Positions 1-9,023 of a stretch of 64,000 nt of DNA are shown one piece after another. The first letter of the stretch is position 1, and each line of letters begins with the position of its first letter. The notes below the pieces were generated by a model. The model was not told where the DNA came from. It was given only the letters and a program-made list of their open reading frames with translations, and ran no database searches. A program made the position numbers and the translations under genes. The stretch comes from Candidatus Eremiobacteraceae bacterium (GTDB taxonomy: Bacteria; Vulcanimicrobiota; Vulcanimicrobiia; Eremiobacterales; Eremiobacteraceae), in the NCBI GenBank assembly GCA_035295225.1, contig DATGJI010000052.1, forward strand, positions 124,001-188,000, given 5' to 3'.

Positions 1-38
1 TTCATTGGAATCGGTGCTCACTTTGCTCACGTTGATTG

Positions 39-57
39 CGCGCGGCAATGCCGCGCG
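39..57. repeat. GC-rich perfect hairpin in left-edge non-coding stretch
   Basis: An 8-base perfect inverted repeat, CGCGCGGC and GCCGCGCG, is separated by AAT. The first 214 bases hold no gene I can support. This hairpin has no T-rich tail on either strand, so it is only a possible structure at the end of a gene lying left of the window. Confidence 0.35.
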
Positions 58-166
58 ACTGGCATCATTATGCGCAAGCGATCGTCATATGGACAATAAC
101 GAGGGTCACGAACGCATGCACGGCAACGTCAGCGTGCGCTCTGTAATGAGGTCGGCGACTAGCGCA

Positions 167-194
167 AAGGGCCGACGCGCGTCGGCCCTTTGGA
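167..194. terminator. GGGCCGAC/GTCGGCCC hairpin terminator
   Basis: The sequence AAAGGGCCGAC..GTCGGCCCTTT forms a long stem flanked by A and T runs, so it can terminate in both directions. It lies about 20 bases beyond the stop codon of the minus-strand lipoprotein gene ending at 215. The same core recurs at 23186, 33457 and 63317, always beyond gene ends, which supports a terminator role. Confidence 0.75.
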
Positions 195-214
195 AGTGTG
201 TTAGATCCGCCGAA

Positions 215-1789
215 TCAGGGGAAGACGATCTCCGCCGACTCGCCGGGCATTTCGGGCGGCGGCGCCGGACCATGCATAGATGCGCTGCCGCCGTCCAATA
301 TATCACCGCCTGACAAGACGAGCGTATGGTGATATTCATTCCCGTACGGATAAGCGTGCGTGTACGAGGCGCTGTCGGCATTGACGACCGCGGCACACGG
401 GCCGACCCAATTGCCGGCGTAGTAGCAGTTCCTGTACTGCCTGCCATAGACGCCGGTGCCCAACATCAGCTGGCTGATGTCGCTCGGGGCTGACACGATC
501 GGGTCTTTGGCCACTAGCTGGTTCTCGGGTTCGACACCAAAGCCGTTATTAGCGGGCGTGAACTTCTCTGAAATGATGGTGTTCGACGGAGAGTAGGTCA
601 AGAGGAGAGAGGCATACATGTAGATGCGATATGCTTGCGACGTCGTGTCCGGCAGCTCGCTCAAGCCCCTGCAGAGGAACAGTTTCCCAGACGCGACCAC
701 TTGGATCTCCGTGTTCTCATAGGTCGCCCACACCTTGCTATGAGGCATCGGGTCGTTGGGATCCGGGTTCGAGTAGCAACCTTCGAGTTCTCCGCCAATG
801 CTGACGGGGAGCAGGGCGATATCCGGGCTGATCTGGGTCGGGCCGTCAACGAGCGTGCCCAATCCGTTGAAGATCACGGGCGCGCCGAGTGCGGACGTTT
901 GCGCGAGAGAGTTCGCGGTCCAGGCGACCTGATCGAAGTTGCACGGCATCGCGCTGACGTTGCCGACGACGTCGGCGCTGTCCTCAAACACCGCATCGTA
1001 TACGCCGCCCCAGCCGCCCTCTTCATTAGAGACCTGCTGCTGCCAGAGGCCTGCCAGCGTCGTGGAGGTTGGATCTGTAAGGTATGTGGTGAGCAGCTTA
1101 TTGAGCATGGTGATGCGGCTGCCGGTGCAATCGTGGGCGTATTCTGCCTCGTCGTTCGAGTATTCCGGAGAATTGACGTTGACGCGGTTTGGATCGGAGT
1201 ACAGCAATGTGTGGATACCTGCCGCGTGCGCGTTCACCGAGTCGGGCGTGAGCGTCATAGCCCACGTCAGATACGGCGCCATCTGCTGCCACGAGAACGA
1301 GATCGGCCCATTGAGTGTCGTGAAATCCATCAGCGTCATCATGTGAGTCATGGCGATCGGGCCTGGAGTTGGTGACGGCGTGGGCGTAGGCGTGGGCGTG
1401 GGCGATGGTGTAGGCGTCGGAGATGGCGTGTGAGACGGCGTGGGCGTCGGAGACGGCGGATCCGAAGGCGTGGGCGTCGGAGATGGCGGATCCGAAGGCG
1501 TGGGCGTCGGAGACGGCGGATCCGAAGGCGTTGGAGTAGGAGACGGCGAGCGCCGTGGTGTGGGAGACGCGGAAGGCGTTGGGGACGCGGTCGGCGTGGG
1601 GGACGTGGACGGCGTTGGACCCGGCGATACCGTCGAAGTCGGTGTCGGCGATGCGCCGCCATGGCCGCCGTGCGATAGGCTCGGAGGATTCGGAATCGGT
1701 CCGCCCCCGCCGCCACCGCCGCAGCCCGCGAGCCACATCGCCGCCACAACGGCAAATATCGCTGCGATCCCAACAGACCTGTGACCCAT
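215..1789 (-). CDS. Secreted lipoprotein with long Pro/Thr/Ser linker, possible TIM-barrel hydrolase
   Basis: The 524-residue product starts with a hydrophobic signal ending in LAGC followed by a glycine run, a clear lipobox. Residues of about 30-145 form a PT/PS-rich linker encoded by imperfect 30-base tandem repeats. The remaining 380 residues look like a globular exported domain with several Cys residues. Acidic and aromatic stretches such as DAVFED and FNGLG faintly recall TIM-barrel glycoside hydrolases, but I see no definite family motif. It follows the polysaccharide operon on the same strand after 226 bases, so a surface or polysaccharide-processing role is possible but inferred. Confidence 0.7.
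   Translation of the reverse strand: MGHRSVGIAAIFAVVAAMWLAGCGGGGGGGPIPNPPSLSHGGHGGASPTPTSTVSPGPTPSTSPTPTASPTPSASPTPRRSPSPTPTPSDPPSPTPTPSDPPSPTPTPSDPPSPTPTPSHTPSPTPTPSPTPTPTPTPSPTPGPIAMTHMMTLMDFTTLNGPISFSWQQMAPYLTWAMTLTPDSVNAHAAGIHTLLYSDPNRVNVNSPEYSNDEAEYAHDCTGSRITMLNKLLTTYLTDPTSTTLAGLWQQQVSNEEGGWGGVYDAVFEDSADVVGNVSAMPCNFDQVAWTANSLAQTSALGAPVIFNGLGTLVDGPTQISPDIALLPVSIGGELEGCYSNPDPNDPMPHSKVWATYENTEIQVVASGKLFLCRGLSELPDTTSQAYRIYMYASLLLTYSPSNTIISEKFTPANNGFGVEPENQLVAKDPIVSAPSDISQLMLGTGVYGRQYRNCYYAGNWVGPCAAVVNADSASYTHAYPYGNEYHHTLVLSGGDILDGGSASMHGPAPPPEMPGESAEIVFP
1437..1551 (-). repeat. 30-base tandem repeats encoding a Pro-rich linker
   Basis: Three nearly perfect copies and a fourth degenerate copy of a 30-base unit (GGCGTGGGCGTCGGAGACGG plus GCGGATCCGAA-like remainder) lie inside the lipoprotein gene. 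Each encodes one PT/PS/DPPS block. Unit number probably varies between strains by slippage, which would change linker length and not the frame because the unit is a multiple of three. Confidence 0.8.
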
Positions 1790-2015
1790 CGTCCCCTCGC
1801 GCTCACGGCGCCCGCCGTAGATACGACGAAACGCCTCTTCCGATAAGAGTCTTCACGCCAATCTTAGCGGTTGGCCAGACGCGCTCACTATGCGAGGAAT
1901 CACGCGGCGAGGGGACGCGAATCACACGCGAAGCGGCGAGTGATTGATATCACGTAGGAATAAAAAAGACGCCCGCGTCAGAGCGACGCAGGCGCGATGC
2001 GGCGGGCCAGGCGCG

Positions 2016-3182
2016 CTAGACGGCCTGCGAAACCTTCCCCGGAACGCTCGTTCGCAAGGCTTCGAGCACGTCCGTGACGTCGGCGTCGCTCATGCTCGGA
2101 AAGAGCGGCAACGAGATAAGCCGCTGCCAGATCTCTTCGGTGACGGGCACATCCGCCGTGAGGTCCTTATGCGCCGTGAAGTGATGGCTCGGAATATAGT
2201 GAACGCTCGTGCCGATGTTCTTGGCCTTGAGATCTTCGATAAGCTGGTCGCGCCCGACGCCGGCCTCGCGTTCGTCGACAACGATCGGAAACATGCACCA
2301 GCTATGCCGATCCTTTGAGCCGAGTTTGCCAAGACCGCCGACGGAAACGCCGGGGATCTGCTCCACGCCCGCGATAAAACGTTGCGCGATCTCGTCGCGG
2401 CGCCGCTGCATCGTATCGAGTTTCTTCAATTGAGAGATGCCGAGGGCGGCGGCTAGGTCGGGCATATTGTCTTTGTAGCCATGCTCCATGATGTCGTAGC
2501 GCCACGATCCGGCCGACGTATAGCGCTTCCAAGCATCTCTGTCCATCCCATGAAGCGCAAGAATCCTGACTCGCTCCATCAGCGCATCGTCGTTGGTCAG
2601 GAACATGCCGCCTTCGGCCGACGTCACGTTCTTCGTCGCATAGAAGCTGTACGCTGCGGCGTCAGCTCGCGTTCCCGACCATTGTCCGTCGTCTAGCATG
2701 CCGATGGCGAGGGCGGCATCTTCGAAGACCTTTATGCCGCGCGGCTTGGCCCACGCCACGATGGGCGCCGCGTTAGCCGGCCGGCCGGCATAATGCATGG
2801 TCATGATGATCTTCGTCCGCGGCGTCACCACGCGTTCGATCGTCTCGACCGACAGACAGAGCGTCTCGGGGTCCACGTCGCAGAACACCGGCTTTGCGCC
2901 GATCTGTACGGCGCAGTTGGCGCCGGCGACGAAGCTCAGGCTCGGCATCACGATCTCGTCGCCTTCGCCCGCACCAAGCGCCAGGAAACCGAGATGGATC
3001 GCCGCCGTACAGCTATTGAGGGCGACCGCATGCTTTACGCCGGCGGCGGCGCCGAAAAGCTGCTCGAACTCGCGGACTTTTGGACCCGTTGTCAGCCAGC
3101 CGCGCGACAGCGTGTCGGTGACGGCTGCGATGTCGTCTTCTTCGATGTACGGCCGGCAATACGGCAAGAACTCGGATCGCAT
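2016..3182 (-). CDS. DegT/DnrJ/EryC1 family sugar aminotransferase
   Basis: This 388-residue PLP enzyme fits the family that aminates 4-keto or 3-keto nucleotide sugars. The start MRSEFLPYCRP is chosen because it sits one base after the stop of the preceding ligase gene; an open frame continues upstream but lies antisense to sense within that gene. Residues SRGWLTTGPKVREFE and the AYSFYATKNVT segment, with the Schiff-base lysine in ATKN, are typical of the family. With the upstream FlaA1/WbpM-like dehydratase it could make a 4-amino-4,6-dideoxy sugar for the polysaccharide repeat unit. The exact product sugar cannot be told from sequence. Confidence 0.9.
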   Translation of the reverse strand: MRSEFLPYCRPYIEEDDIAAVTDTLSRGWLTTGPKVREFEQLFGAAAGVKHAVALNSCTAAIHLGFLALGAGEGDEIVMPSLSFVAGANCAVQIGAKPVFCDVDPETLCLSVETIERVVTPRTKIIMTMHYAGRPANAAPIVAWAKPRGIKVFEDAALAIGMLDDGQWSGTRADAAAYSFYATKNVTSAEGGMFLTNDDALMERVRILALHGMDRDAWKRYTSAGSWRYDIMEHGYKDNMPDLAAALGISQLKKLDTMQRRRDEIAQRFIAGVEQIPGVSVGGLGKLGSKDRHSWCMFPIVVDEREAGVGRDQLIEDLKAKNIGTSVHYIPSHHFTAHKDLTADVPVTEEIWQRLISLPLFPSMSDADVTDVLEALRTSVPGKVSQAV

Positions 3183-3183
3183 G

Positions 3184-4704
3184 CTATGGTACCCTCTCCA
3201 GCATCGGCGGCGGCGGCAAAGTTGAAAGCTTGGGCGGAGCGGCGCTGCCGTCGACGACGACAGCCGTTCGCTCGGCATGCAGTACGCTGCTTGCCATGGC
3301 GCGCGCGGCAAGTACGAGCGCGAACATCCACCACGTGAACTTCTGATGCATGATGTGCACGAACAGTGCGCTGACAAAGGTGCCGAACACTCCGCCTTCG
3401 ATCATGATGCGCATGTCGTACAGGCGATGGCCCTTCGGGATGAAATCCACGGCTTTGAACGTGTACCACCAACCGAGCAAGAGGAAGATCGTGCCGACGA
3501 CGCCCAGCTCGACGACGACTTCGAGTATGATGTTGTGCGGCCCGCGGTTCCAGTTCGTGTAGAACGTGTTCCAGACCGTGAGGAAATATTTGTTGTACAC
3601 CGTTCCGAAATTGTCGAGACCCGCGCCGAAGAGCCAATAGTGTTTGGCGGCGACAAGGCCGACTTTCCAAATCGGGATGCGGCCCGAGCCGCCGTTGTCC
3701 GCTCCGGTTCGGTCAGGCGCGACGAAGCGCAGCCAGACGTTGGGGTAGATGAAGCTCACGAGCAGTCCGCACACGGTGACAAAGGTGAGTTGCGCGCGGT
3801 AGCGGTTCTTCCAGAAGAAATAACCGATCGTCGCCGCATCGGCCACGATCGCGCCTCGCGAACCGACCACATATTGGCCGACCATCAGAATCGCAAAGGC
3901 GCCGAGGTACACGATTTTTCTAAAGCCCCACCGCTCTCGCAGGGCTGCCATGACGACCGCTCCGATCGGGAACACCAGCGAAGCAGCGAAGTAATCCGAC
4001 GACAGGTGGTTGCCCTCGGTGTCGAAGTGCCCTTTGAGGCGCCCCTGGTTGATGAACTGGCCGCTGGAGAAAACAATGGCGCCGAAGATCGCTGCGATGC
4101 ACGATCCGATGATGAAGGCGGCCAGCAATAGCTTGAATTCGTCTTCTTCCACGGGGACGATGATAAAGCCGAGATAGAGCACGATGAGCGACACGAGCGT
4201 GCCGTAGTACGTCAGCACGTTGGCGTCCACGTTGACCGCCCAGAGCAGCGAGGCCGTGGCCCAGACGAAGTAACCTATCCACATCACTGCGGAGATGCCC
4301 GGATTCACGACGCGGCGCTTGCGCGCGACCCAGAAGAGCACGGCGAGAAGCGCCATTCCGCCGGCGAGTTTCGTTGCGCTGCTTCCGGACGTGAGGTTCA
4401 AGTACGAATCAGACGGCACGAGCAGCGCGTAAAAGGCGACCGGGAAGATCCACGGGCGCTTTATGCTGAAGATCAGAGCCGGCGGGATGAAGAGGACCGC
4501 GATCGCCATCGCGATGCCGGTCTTGGTCCCGCAATAGCCAGACAAAAGTCCAAACGCGATCGTGCATCCTTGATCGCCAAGCGCAAGTTGGAACGCGCAT
4601 GCCAAGAGAAAGACGAAGACCCCGACCGCAACGCCGAGGGCCACCCAGCCCCACGCCGACAGCTTCGGTATTTGCGTTGGCCCGAGCACCGGCAGATAAA
4701 TCAC
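3184..4704 (-). CDS. O-antigen ligase/polymerase family membrane protein
   Basis: The 506-residue product has about a dozen hydrophobic segments and the periplasmic-loop signature RGPHNIILEVVVELG near residue 400, which is characteristic of the Wzy_C/WaaL family that polymerises or ligates lipid-linked glycans in the periplasm. The context (Wza, Wzc, dehydrogenases) favours a polymerase for exopolysaccharide, not an LPS ligase. Its start overlaps the glycosyltransferase stop as ATGA, and its stop lies one base before the aminotransferase start, so translation is coupled. The C-terminal 45 residues are a cytoplasmic Pro-rich tail. Confidence 0.88.
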   Translation of the reverse strand: MIYLPVLGPTQIPKLSAWGWVALGVAVGVFVFLLACAFQLALGDQGCTIAFGLLSGYCGTKTGIAMAIAVLFIPPALIFSIKRPWIFPVAFYALLVPSDSYLNLTSGSSATKLAGGMALLAVLFWVARKRRVVNPGISAVMWIGYFVWATASLLWAVNVDANVLTYYGTLVSLIVLYLGFIIVPVEEDEFKLLLAAFIIGSCIAAIFGAIVFSSGQFINQGRLKGHFDTEGNHLSSDYFAASLVFPIGAVVMAALRERWGFRKIVYLGAFAILMVGQYVVGSRGAIVADAATIGYFFWKNRYRAQLTFVTVCGLLVSFIYPNVWLRFVAPDRTGADNGGSGRIPIWKVGLVAAKHYWLFGAGLDNFGTVYNKYFLTVWNTFYTNWNRGPHNIILEVVVELGVVGTIFLLLGWWYTFKAVDFIPKGHRLYDMRIMIEGGVFGTFVSALFVHIMHQKFTWWMFALVLAARAMASSVLHAERTAVVVDGSAAPPKLSTLPPPPMLERVP

Positions 4705-5657
4705 AGCGCGGATCCCCGGAGCGTCGCCGCGCGGGCAAACTTGGTCAGCTCGCGGCGAATGGCGACGCGCGCACCTTCACCCGAATAGCGTGAGATCACG
4801 TACTCGCGACCGGCGATATTCGGTGTTAACTCGCCCGCCCGCAGACGAGAGCGCAGTTCTCGAAGCTGCGCGGCCGCTTCGTTCTCGGTCAGCGCAAGCC
4901 GCGACGCCTCGAATGGATGATTCCAGATGACTTCCCGGCCATGATTGAGCGCTTCGAGCACCATGAATGAGAGACCGTCGTGCCGCGGCAGCCGCAGGAG
5001 GACGTGCGAGCGCGCGTAGACCGCGTCCATATCAAGCTGATGGCCGAGGAACGTCACGTTGCCCGGCGCAATGCGGCCCGCGCCGTCGGTGCCGACGACG
5101 AGAAAACGGACGTCTGTGAAACGCTCGGCGAGCGAGAGGACGATCTCGCCTCCGTAGAAATCGAATTTGGGGCTCGGCAGATACGCCAGAACCGTCAGCG
5201 GCTCCGGCGGCATCGGCCGCAAGTCGACCGCGCTCAACGCGCTCAGCGGGAATTGCTTTGCGGCGATCCCGGCGTGACGAAGCTCTTCGACGAGCTCGGC
5301 GGAGACCGCCCAGTCTTCGACCAGTCCGGTGGCGTGCTGCTCTACGACCCGCGGTTCGCGCGCGCGCAAGACGTCGCTGCCGACCCAATGCTTGATGACG
5401 GGCCGGCGCATCGCTTTGCAGACGTCAAAGATGCGCGGTCGCACGAAAGGTCCGCCGCCGACTTGGTAGACGACGTCGCAAAACGGCACGCGCAACGCTG
5501 AGAACCGACCGTAGACGCAGCGGAGATTCTCGTCGCCCAACGCTTGCAGCAGCGGTTTCGCGAGCCGCGGGAATCCGAGAAGCAGGACCGTCGCCTGCCG
5601 CTCACCGCGCGTCGACGGAGATCGGCCGCTATTCGAGACGTCCGAGGATGCCATCAT
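4701..5657 (-). CDS. GT4-like glycosyltransferase
   Basis: The start is set at MMASSDVSNSG, where ATG overlaps the upstream dehydrogenase stop as ATGA; this gives 318 residues. The N-terminal half contains a small Rossmann-like segment beginning ATVLLLGFPRLAKPLL. The C-terminal half carries the pattern of GT-B glycosyltransferases: FLGHQLDMDAVYARSHVLLRL, then LSFMVLEALNHGREVIW, equivalent to the conserved nucleotide-sugar binding E-x7-E-like region. It probably adds one sugar of the repeat unit at the cytoplasmic face. Donor and acceptor are unknown. Confidence 0.8.
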   Translation of the reverse strand: MMASSDVSNSGRSPSTRGERQATVLLLGFPRLAKPLLQALGDENLRCVYGRFSALRVPFCDVVYQVGGGPFVRPRIFDVCKAMRRPVIKHWVGSDVLRAREPRVVEQHATGLVEDWAVSAELVEELRHAGIAAKQFPLSALSAVDLRPMPPEPLTVLAYLPSPKFDFYGGEIVLSLAERFTDVRFLVVGTDGAGRIAPGNVTFLGHQLDMDAVYARSHVLLRLPRHDGLSFMVLEALNHGREVIWNHPFEASRLALTENEAAAQLRELRSRLRAGELTPNIAGREYVISRYSGEGARVAIRRELTKFARAATLRGSAL

Positions 5658-6997
5658 AGGAGGACGATCTTCTCCCGATCGTGCTTGACGCGGCGAGTGG
5701 CGTTGCGCGAGTCCAAGATGGACGTCGCGTGGGTCGTGATCATATCCCAATCGGTTTCGTCGTGGTCGGTCATGATGCACACGCAGTCGGCAGCGCTCAA
5801 TCGTTCCGGCGTGAGAGGAACCGAGTGCCGCAAGCGTCCGTTTCGATCCCGAAAACTCGGCACGTGCGGGTCGTGATACGTCACGATGGCTTGATCTGCT
5901 TCGAACAAGTACATGCATTTCAGAGCGGGGGATTCCTGCCAGTCGTCCACGTTCTTCTTGTAGGCCATACCGACCAGGAGTATGTTCGCGTCGCGCATCG
6001 GCTTGCCGCCAAGGTTGAGCTGGCGGATGACCTTCTCGCGGACGAATTGCGGCATGAGGATGTTGATCTCGGCCGCAAGCTCCGAGAAGCGCAGGTGGAA
6101 ATCGTGTTGGCGCGCGGCCCAGGCGAGATAGAACGGGTCCAGCGGGATCCAGTGTCCGCCGACGCCCGGCCCAGGATCGAAACGCATGATGCCGTACGGC
6201 TTAGTCGCCGACGCTTCGATCACTTCCCAGACGTTGATGCCGAGCTTGTCACAGAGAAGCGCGAGCTCGTTCACGAGCGCGATGTTGACCGCGCGGAAGG
6301 TGTTTTCGAACACCTTGGTGATCTCGGCCACTTTGGGGCTCGAGACCGCGATGACTTCGGGAATCGTCTGCTTGTAGAATGTGGTTGCGACGTCCAAACA
6401 CGCCGGCGTCAGCGCGCCGACGATCTTGTTGACGTTGAGCGCGCTCAACTCGACGTTGCCCGGATCAGAACGCACGGGTGAGAACGCGAGGAAGTAATCT
6501 TCGCCTGCCTTGAGGCCCGATGAGTCGAAGATCGGCCGCAGCACGTCTTCCGTAAGCCCGGGATACGTCGTGCTTTCAAGCGTGATGAGCCGGCCAGGCA
6601 GCAGTTGCGCGGCGATCAGTTCGCCCGTGCGCCGGACGAACGATGTGTCGGGGTCTTTGCTCGCGGTGACGGGCGTCGGCACGCAGATCACGATCACGTC
6701 AAAATCGCGGATGGAATCGAAGTCGGTGGTGGCGGTCAACTTTCCGCTCGCCACGGCTGATGCAAGATCGTCGTCGCGGACATCGCGAAGATAGTTGAGC
6801 CCTTTGGTGAGCTGCGCAACCCGGATATGATCGTGGTCCACGCCGACGACGTCGAAGCCCGCCTTCGCGTGGGCCACGGCGAGAGGCAGACCGATAAAAC
6901 CGATGCCGATGACGCCGACGCGGGCCGTGCGCGCGATGATCCGCTGCTTCAGCAGCTCCCGGTGATTGGGGCGCTCGATCGTCTCAAGCGCCTGCAT
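5654..6997 (-). CDS. UDP-GlcNAc/ManNAc 6-dehydrogenase-like protein lacking the catalytic cysteine
   Basis: The 447-residue protein has the three domains of nucleotide-sugar 6-dehydrogenases: an NAD-binding Rossmann fold (VGVIGIGFIGLPLA), the central helix with ENTFRAVNIALVNELA, and the C-terminal UDP-binding domain. The start MQALETIERP has GGGAG upstream and overlaps the preceding gene by 14 bases. The active-site loop reads GPGVGGHWIPLDPFYL. Family members normally have GGHCIP, with the cysteine forming the covalent thioester. Here the codon at 6149-6151 is TGG (Trp). Either the enzyme is inactive or altered, or this is a base error. A second, intact dehydrogenase lies at 13705-14997. Confidence 0.85.
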   Translation of the reverse strand: MQALETIERPNHRELLKQRIIARTARVGVIGIGFIGLPLAVAHAKAGFDVVGVDHDHIRVAQLTKGLNYLRDVRDDDLASAVASGKLTATTDFDSIRDFDVIVICVPTPVTASKDPDTSFVRRTGELIAAQLLPGRLITLESTTYPGLTEDVLRPIFDSSGLKAGEDYFLAFSPVRSDPGNVELSALNVNKIVGALTPACLDVATTFYKQTIPEVIAVSSPKVAEITKVFENTFRAVNIALVNELALLCDKLGINVWEVIEASATKPYGIMRFDPGPGVGGHWIPLDPFYLAWAARQHDFHLRFSELAAEINILMPQFVREKVIRQLNLGGKPMRDANILLVGMAYKKNVDDWQESPALKCMYLFEADQAIVTYHDPHVPSFRDRNGRLRHSVPLTPERLSAADCVCIMTDHDETDWDMITTHATSILDSRNATRRVKHDREKIVLL

Positions 6998-8993
6998 CGG
7001 CGGCTCCCGCGAGGTCAGCCGCTTTCGACGCTGCACCATCGATGTTCGGAAGAGCTGAGTGAACCGCACCGTTGCCGGCGGCGGGTGACGACGCCGCTAT
7101 CTGCGTTGCGACTCCATTGCGCTCGCCGATCAAGTGCGGGCTCGGCGTATACGACGGCACAAGGGCGCTCATCAACTTGACGACCGTCTCCGGATCGGGA
7201 GTGCGGACGGCGAGATCGAGCCTGCCGATCGTGTCGGAAAGACGATCGTATTCGATGCGTTCCTGCTGCGCCATGAAGAGCCGTTCGTTGATGGTCGGGT
7301 TCTCACGCTCGCGCGCGGTGAGCATCTCTTCAAAGAGCTTTTCGCCGGGCCGGATGCCGGTGAAGACGATATCCACGTCCTCGTACGGCCGCAGCCCCGA
7401 GAGACGGATGAGATTTTCCGCGAGCTCGACGACGCGTACCGGCTCGCCCATATCCATGACAAAGACCTGGCCATCGCGTCCGATCGCCATCGCTTCGAGA
7501 ACGAGCGTGACCGCCTCTGGTATCGTCATGAAGTAGCGGACCATGTCCGGATGCGTGACGGTGATCGGCGAGCCGCTCTCGAGCTGGCGCTTGAACGTGT
7601 TGATGACGCTGCCGCGGCTGCCGAGCACGTTGCCGAATCGTACCGAGACGAATTCCGTTCCGGTGCGGCCTTCGAACGACTGACAGATGAGCTCTGCGGC
7701 GCGTTTGGTCGCGCCCATCATGCTGCTCGGATTGACGGCTTTATCGGTGGAGATCATCACGAACTTCGCGACGCCGCTCGCGGCGGCCGCGAGCGCGAGC
7801 ACTTGCGTGCCAAGGACGTTGTTGCGCACGGCCTCGCACACGTTGTCCTCGACGATCGGCACGTGCTTGTGGGCCGCGGCATGGAAGACGATATGGGGGC
7901 GGAATCGCGCGAACGTGCGGCGCACACGAGCCACATCGGCCACGTCGGCGACGATGATGCGTGTCTGCGTGAAGCCGAGGCTCGAGCGCAATTCTTGGTC
8001 GATGGCGAACAGGCTGTTCTCACCATGGCCGAGCAGCAGCAGCAGTTTCGGCTCGAATGCCGCGATCTGGCGGCAGAGTTCGCTGCCGATCGAACCGCCG
8101 GCGCCCGTGACGAGCACGATCTGGTTGCGTAGATGCGGCGCGGCGAGGCGCGCATCGATAGTCACGCGCTTGCGCCGCAGGAGATCTTCCAGACTGACGT
8201 CGCGCAGGCGGCCGACTTGGATCGTGCCCATGAGCATCTCCGCGACCTCGGGCAACACCTTGACCACGATCCGTCCACCGTCGGGCGCCGAAACGCCGGA
8301 GCACAAGTCATTGATGTCGCGGACGCGCTCGCGCGACACATTGGTCGCGGCGATGATGACGCACTCCGCCTCGAAGCGCTTGATGATCTCGGCGATCCGG
8401 TCCACCGCCCCGACAACAGCCACTCCTTCGACGCTTTTGCGGACCGGCGAGTCGTCGATGCAGCCGACGACGTCGAAAGGAAGATCGTCGCGCGCGGCGA
8501 TGAGCCGGATGAGCGCCGCTGCGGCGTCTTTCGATCCGACGACAAGCGTCCGCTTGGCGTGCGGTTTTCTGCTGCGGGCGACGGTACCGATCTCAGCGCC
8601 ACGGCGGGCGCGCGCGATCGGGCGGATCGCGAGGAACAAGGCCGAGGCGAGCGTCGCCGAGAGCGGAGTCCACGCGAAGTCGATCGCTCGGCTGAGCGCG
8701 ATCAACAAGCCGGTCGCCGCGACCGCGCCGACGAGCGTGAACAGCGCGCGCGGCGCGGGTCGCGCCATGCGCCCATGGAGATATTCAAATCCGGCGGTCA
8801 TGAAGGCGAGGATGACGCCCGGGAAAATGATGGAAAAGACGACGGCCGCGAACGTCGGAGCGATCTTCGTCCCCGTCAAGATGCCGGCGGCCGCAAACGC
8901 GCCGACCGCCACCAGAACGTCGAATCCCAGGCTGATGAGTGAGCGCGACCGGCCGTTGTCCGGTCTCTCGCCGTCTCCTACGCTCGCCGACAC
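6984..8993 (-). CDS. Membrane FlaA1/WbpM/CapD-like nucleotide-sugar dehydratase
   Basis: The 669-residue protein has four N-terminal membrane helices (about residues 20-130), a CoA-binding-like Rossmann segment near 150-260, and a C-terminal extended SDR domain with VTGAGGSIGSELCRQI near residue 295 and ISTDKAVNPSSMMGATKRAAE. The Met in SMMGATKR replaces the usual SDR tyrosine, as in the WbpM/FlaA1 inverting or retaining 4,6-dehydratases. It likely converts UDP-GlcNAc to a 4-keto-6-deoxy sugar, the substrate for the DegT aminotransferase of the same operon. The start is 30 bases after the Wzc-like gene. Confidence 0.92.
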   Translation of the reverse strand: MSASVGDGERPDNGRSRSLISLGFDVLVAVGAFAAAGILTGTKIAPTFAAVVFSIIFPGVILAFMTAGFEYLHGRMARPAPRALFTLVGAVAATGLLIALSRAIDFAWTPLSATLASALFLAIRPIARARRGAEIGTVARSRKPHAKRTLVVGSKDAAAALIRLIAARDDLPFDVVGCIDDSPVRKSVEGVAVVGAVDRIAEIIKRFEAECVIIAATNVSRERVRDINDLCSGVSAPDGGRIVVKVLPEVAEMLMGTIQVGRLRDVSLEDLLRRKRVTIDARLAAPHLRNQIVLVTGAGGSIGSELCRQIAAFEPKLLLLLGHGENSLFAIDQELRSSLGFTQTRIIVADVADVARVRRTFARFRPHIVFHAAAHKHVPIVEDNVCEAVRNNVLGTQVLALAAAASGVAKFVMISTDKAVNPSSMMGATKRAAELICQSFEGRTGTEFVSVRFGNVLGSRGSVINTFKRQLESGSPITVTHPDMVRYFMTIPEAVTLVLEAMAIGRDGQVFVMDMGEPVRVVELAENLIRLSGLRPYEDVDIVFTGIRPGEKLFEEMLTARERENPTINERLFMAQQERIEYDRLSDTIGRLDLAVRTPDPETVVKLMSALVPSYTPSPHLIGERNGVATQIAASSPAAGNGAVHSALPNIDGAASKAADLAGAADAGA

Positions 8994-9023
8994 GTGATTC
9001 GCACTTTCAAGCTCTTCTGCCGG

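Noticed and set aside
1437-1551. Possible CRISPR array
   Set aside because: Units are adjacent 30-base tandem repeats without spacers and they encode a Pro-rich linker.
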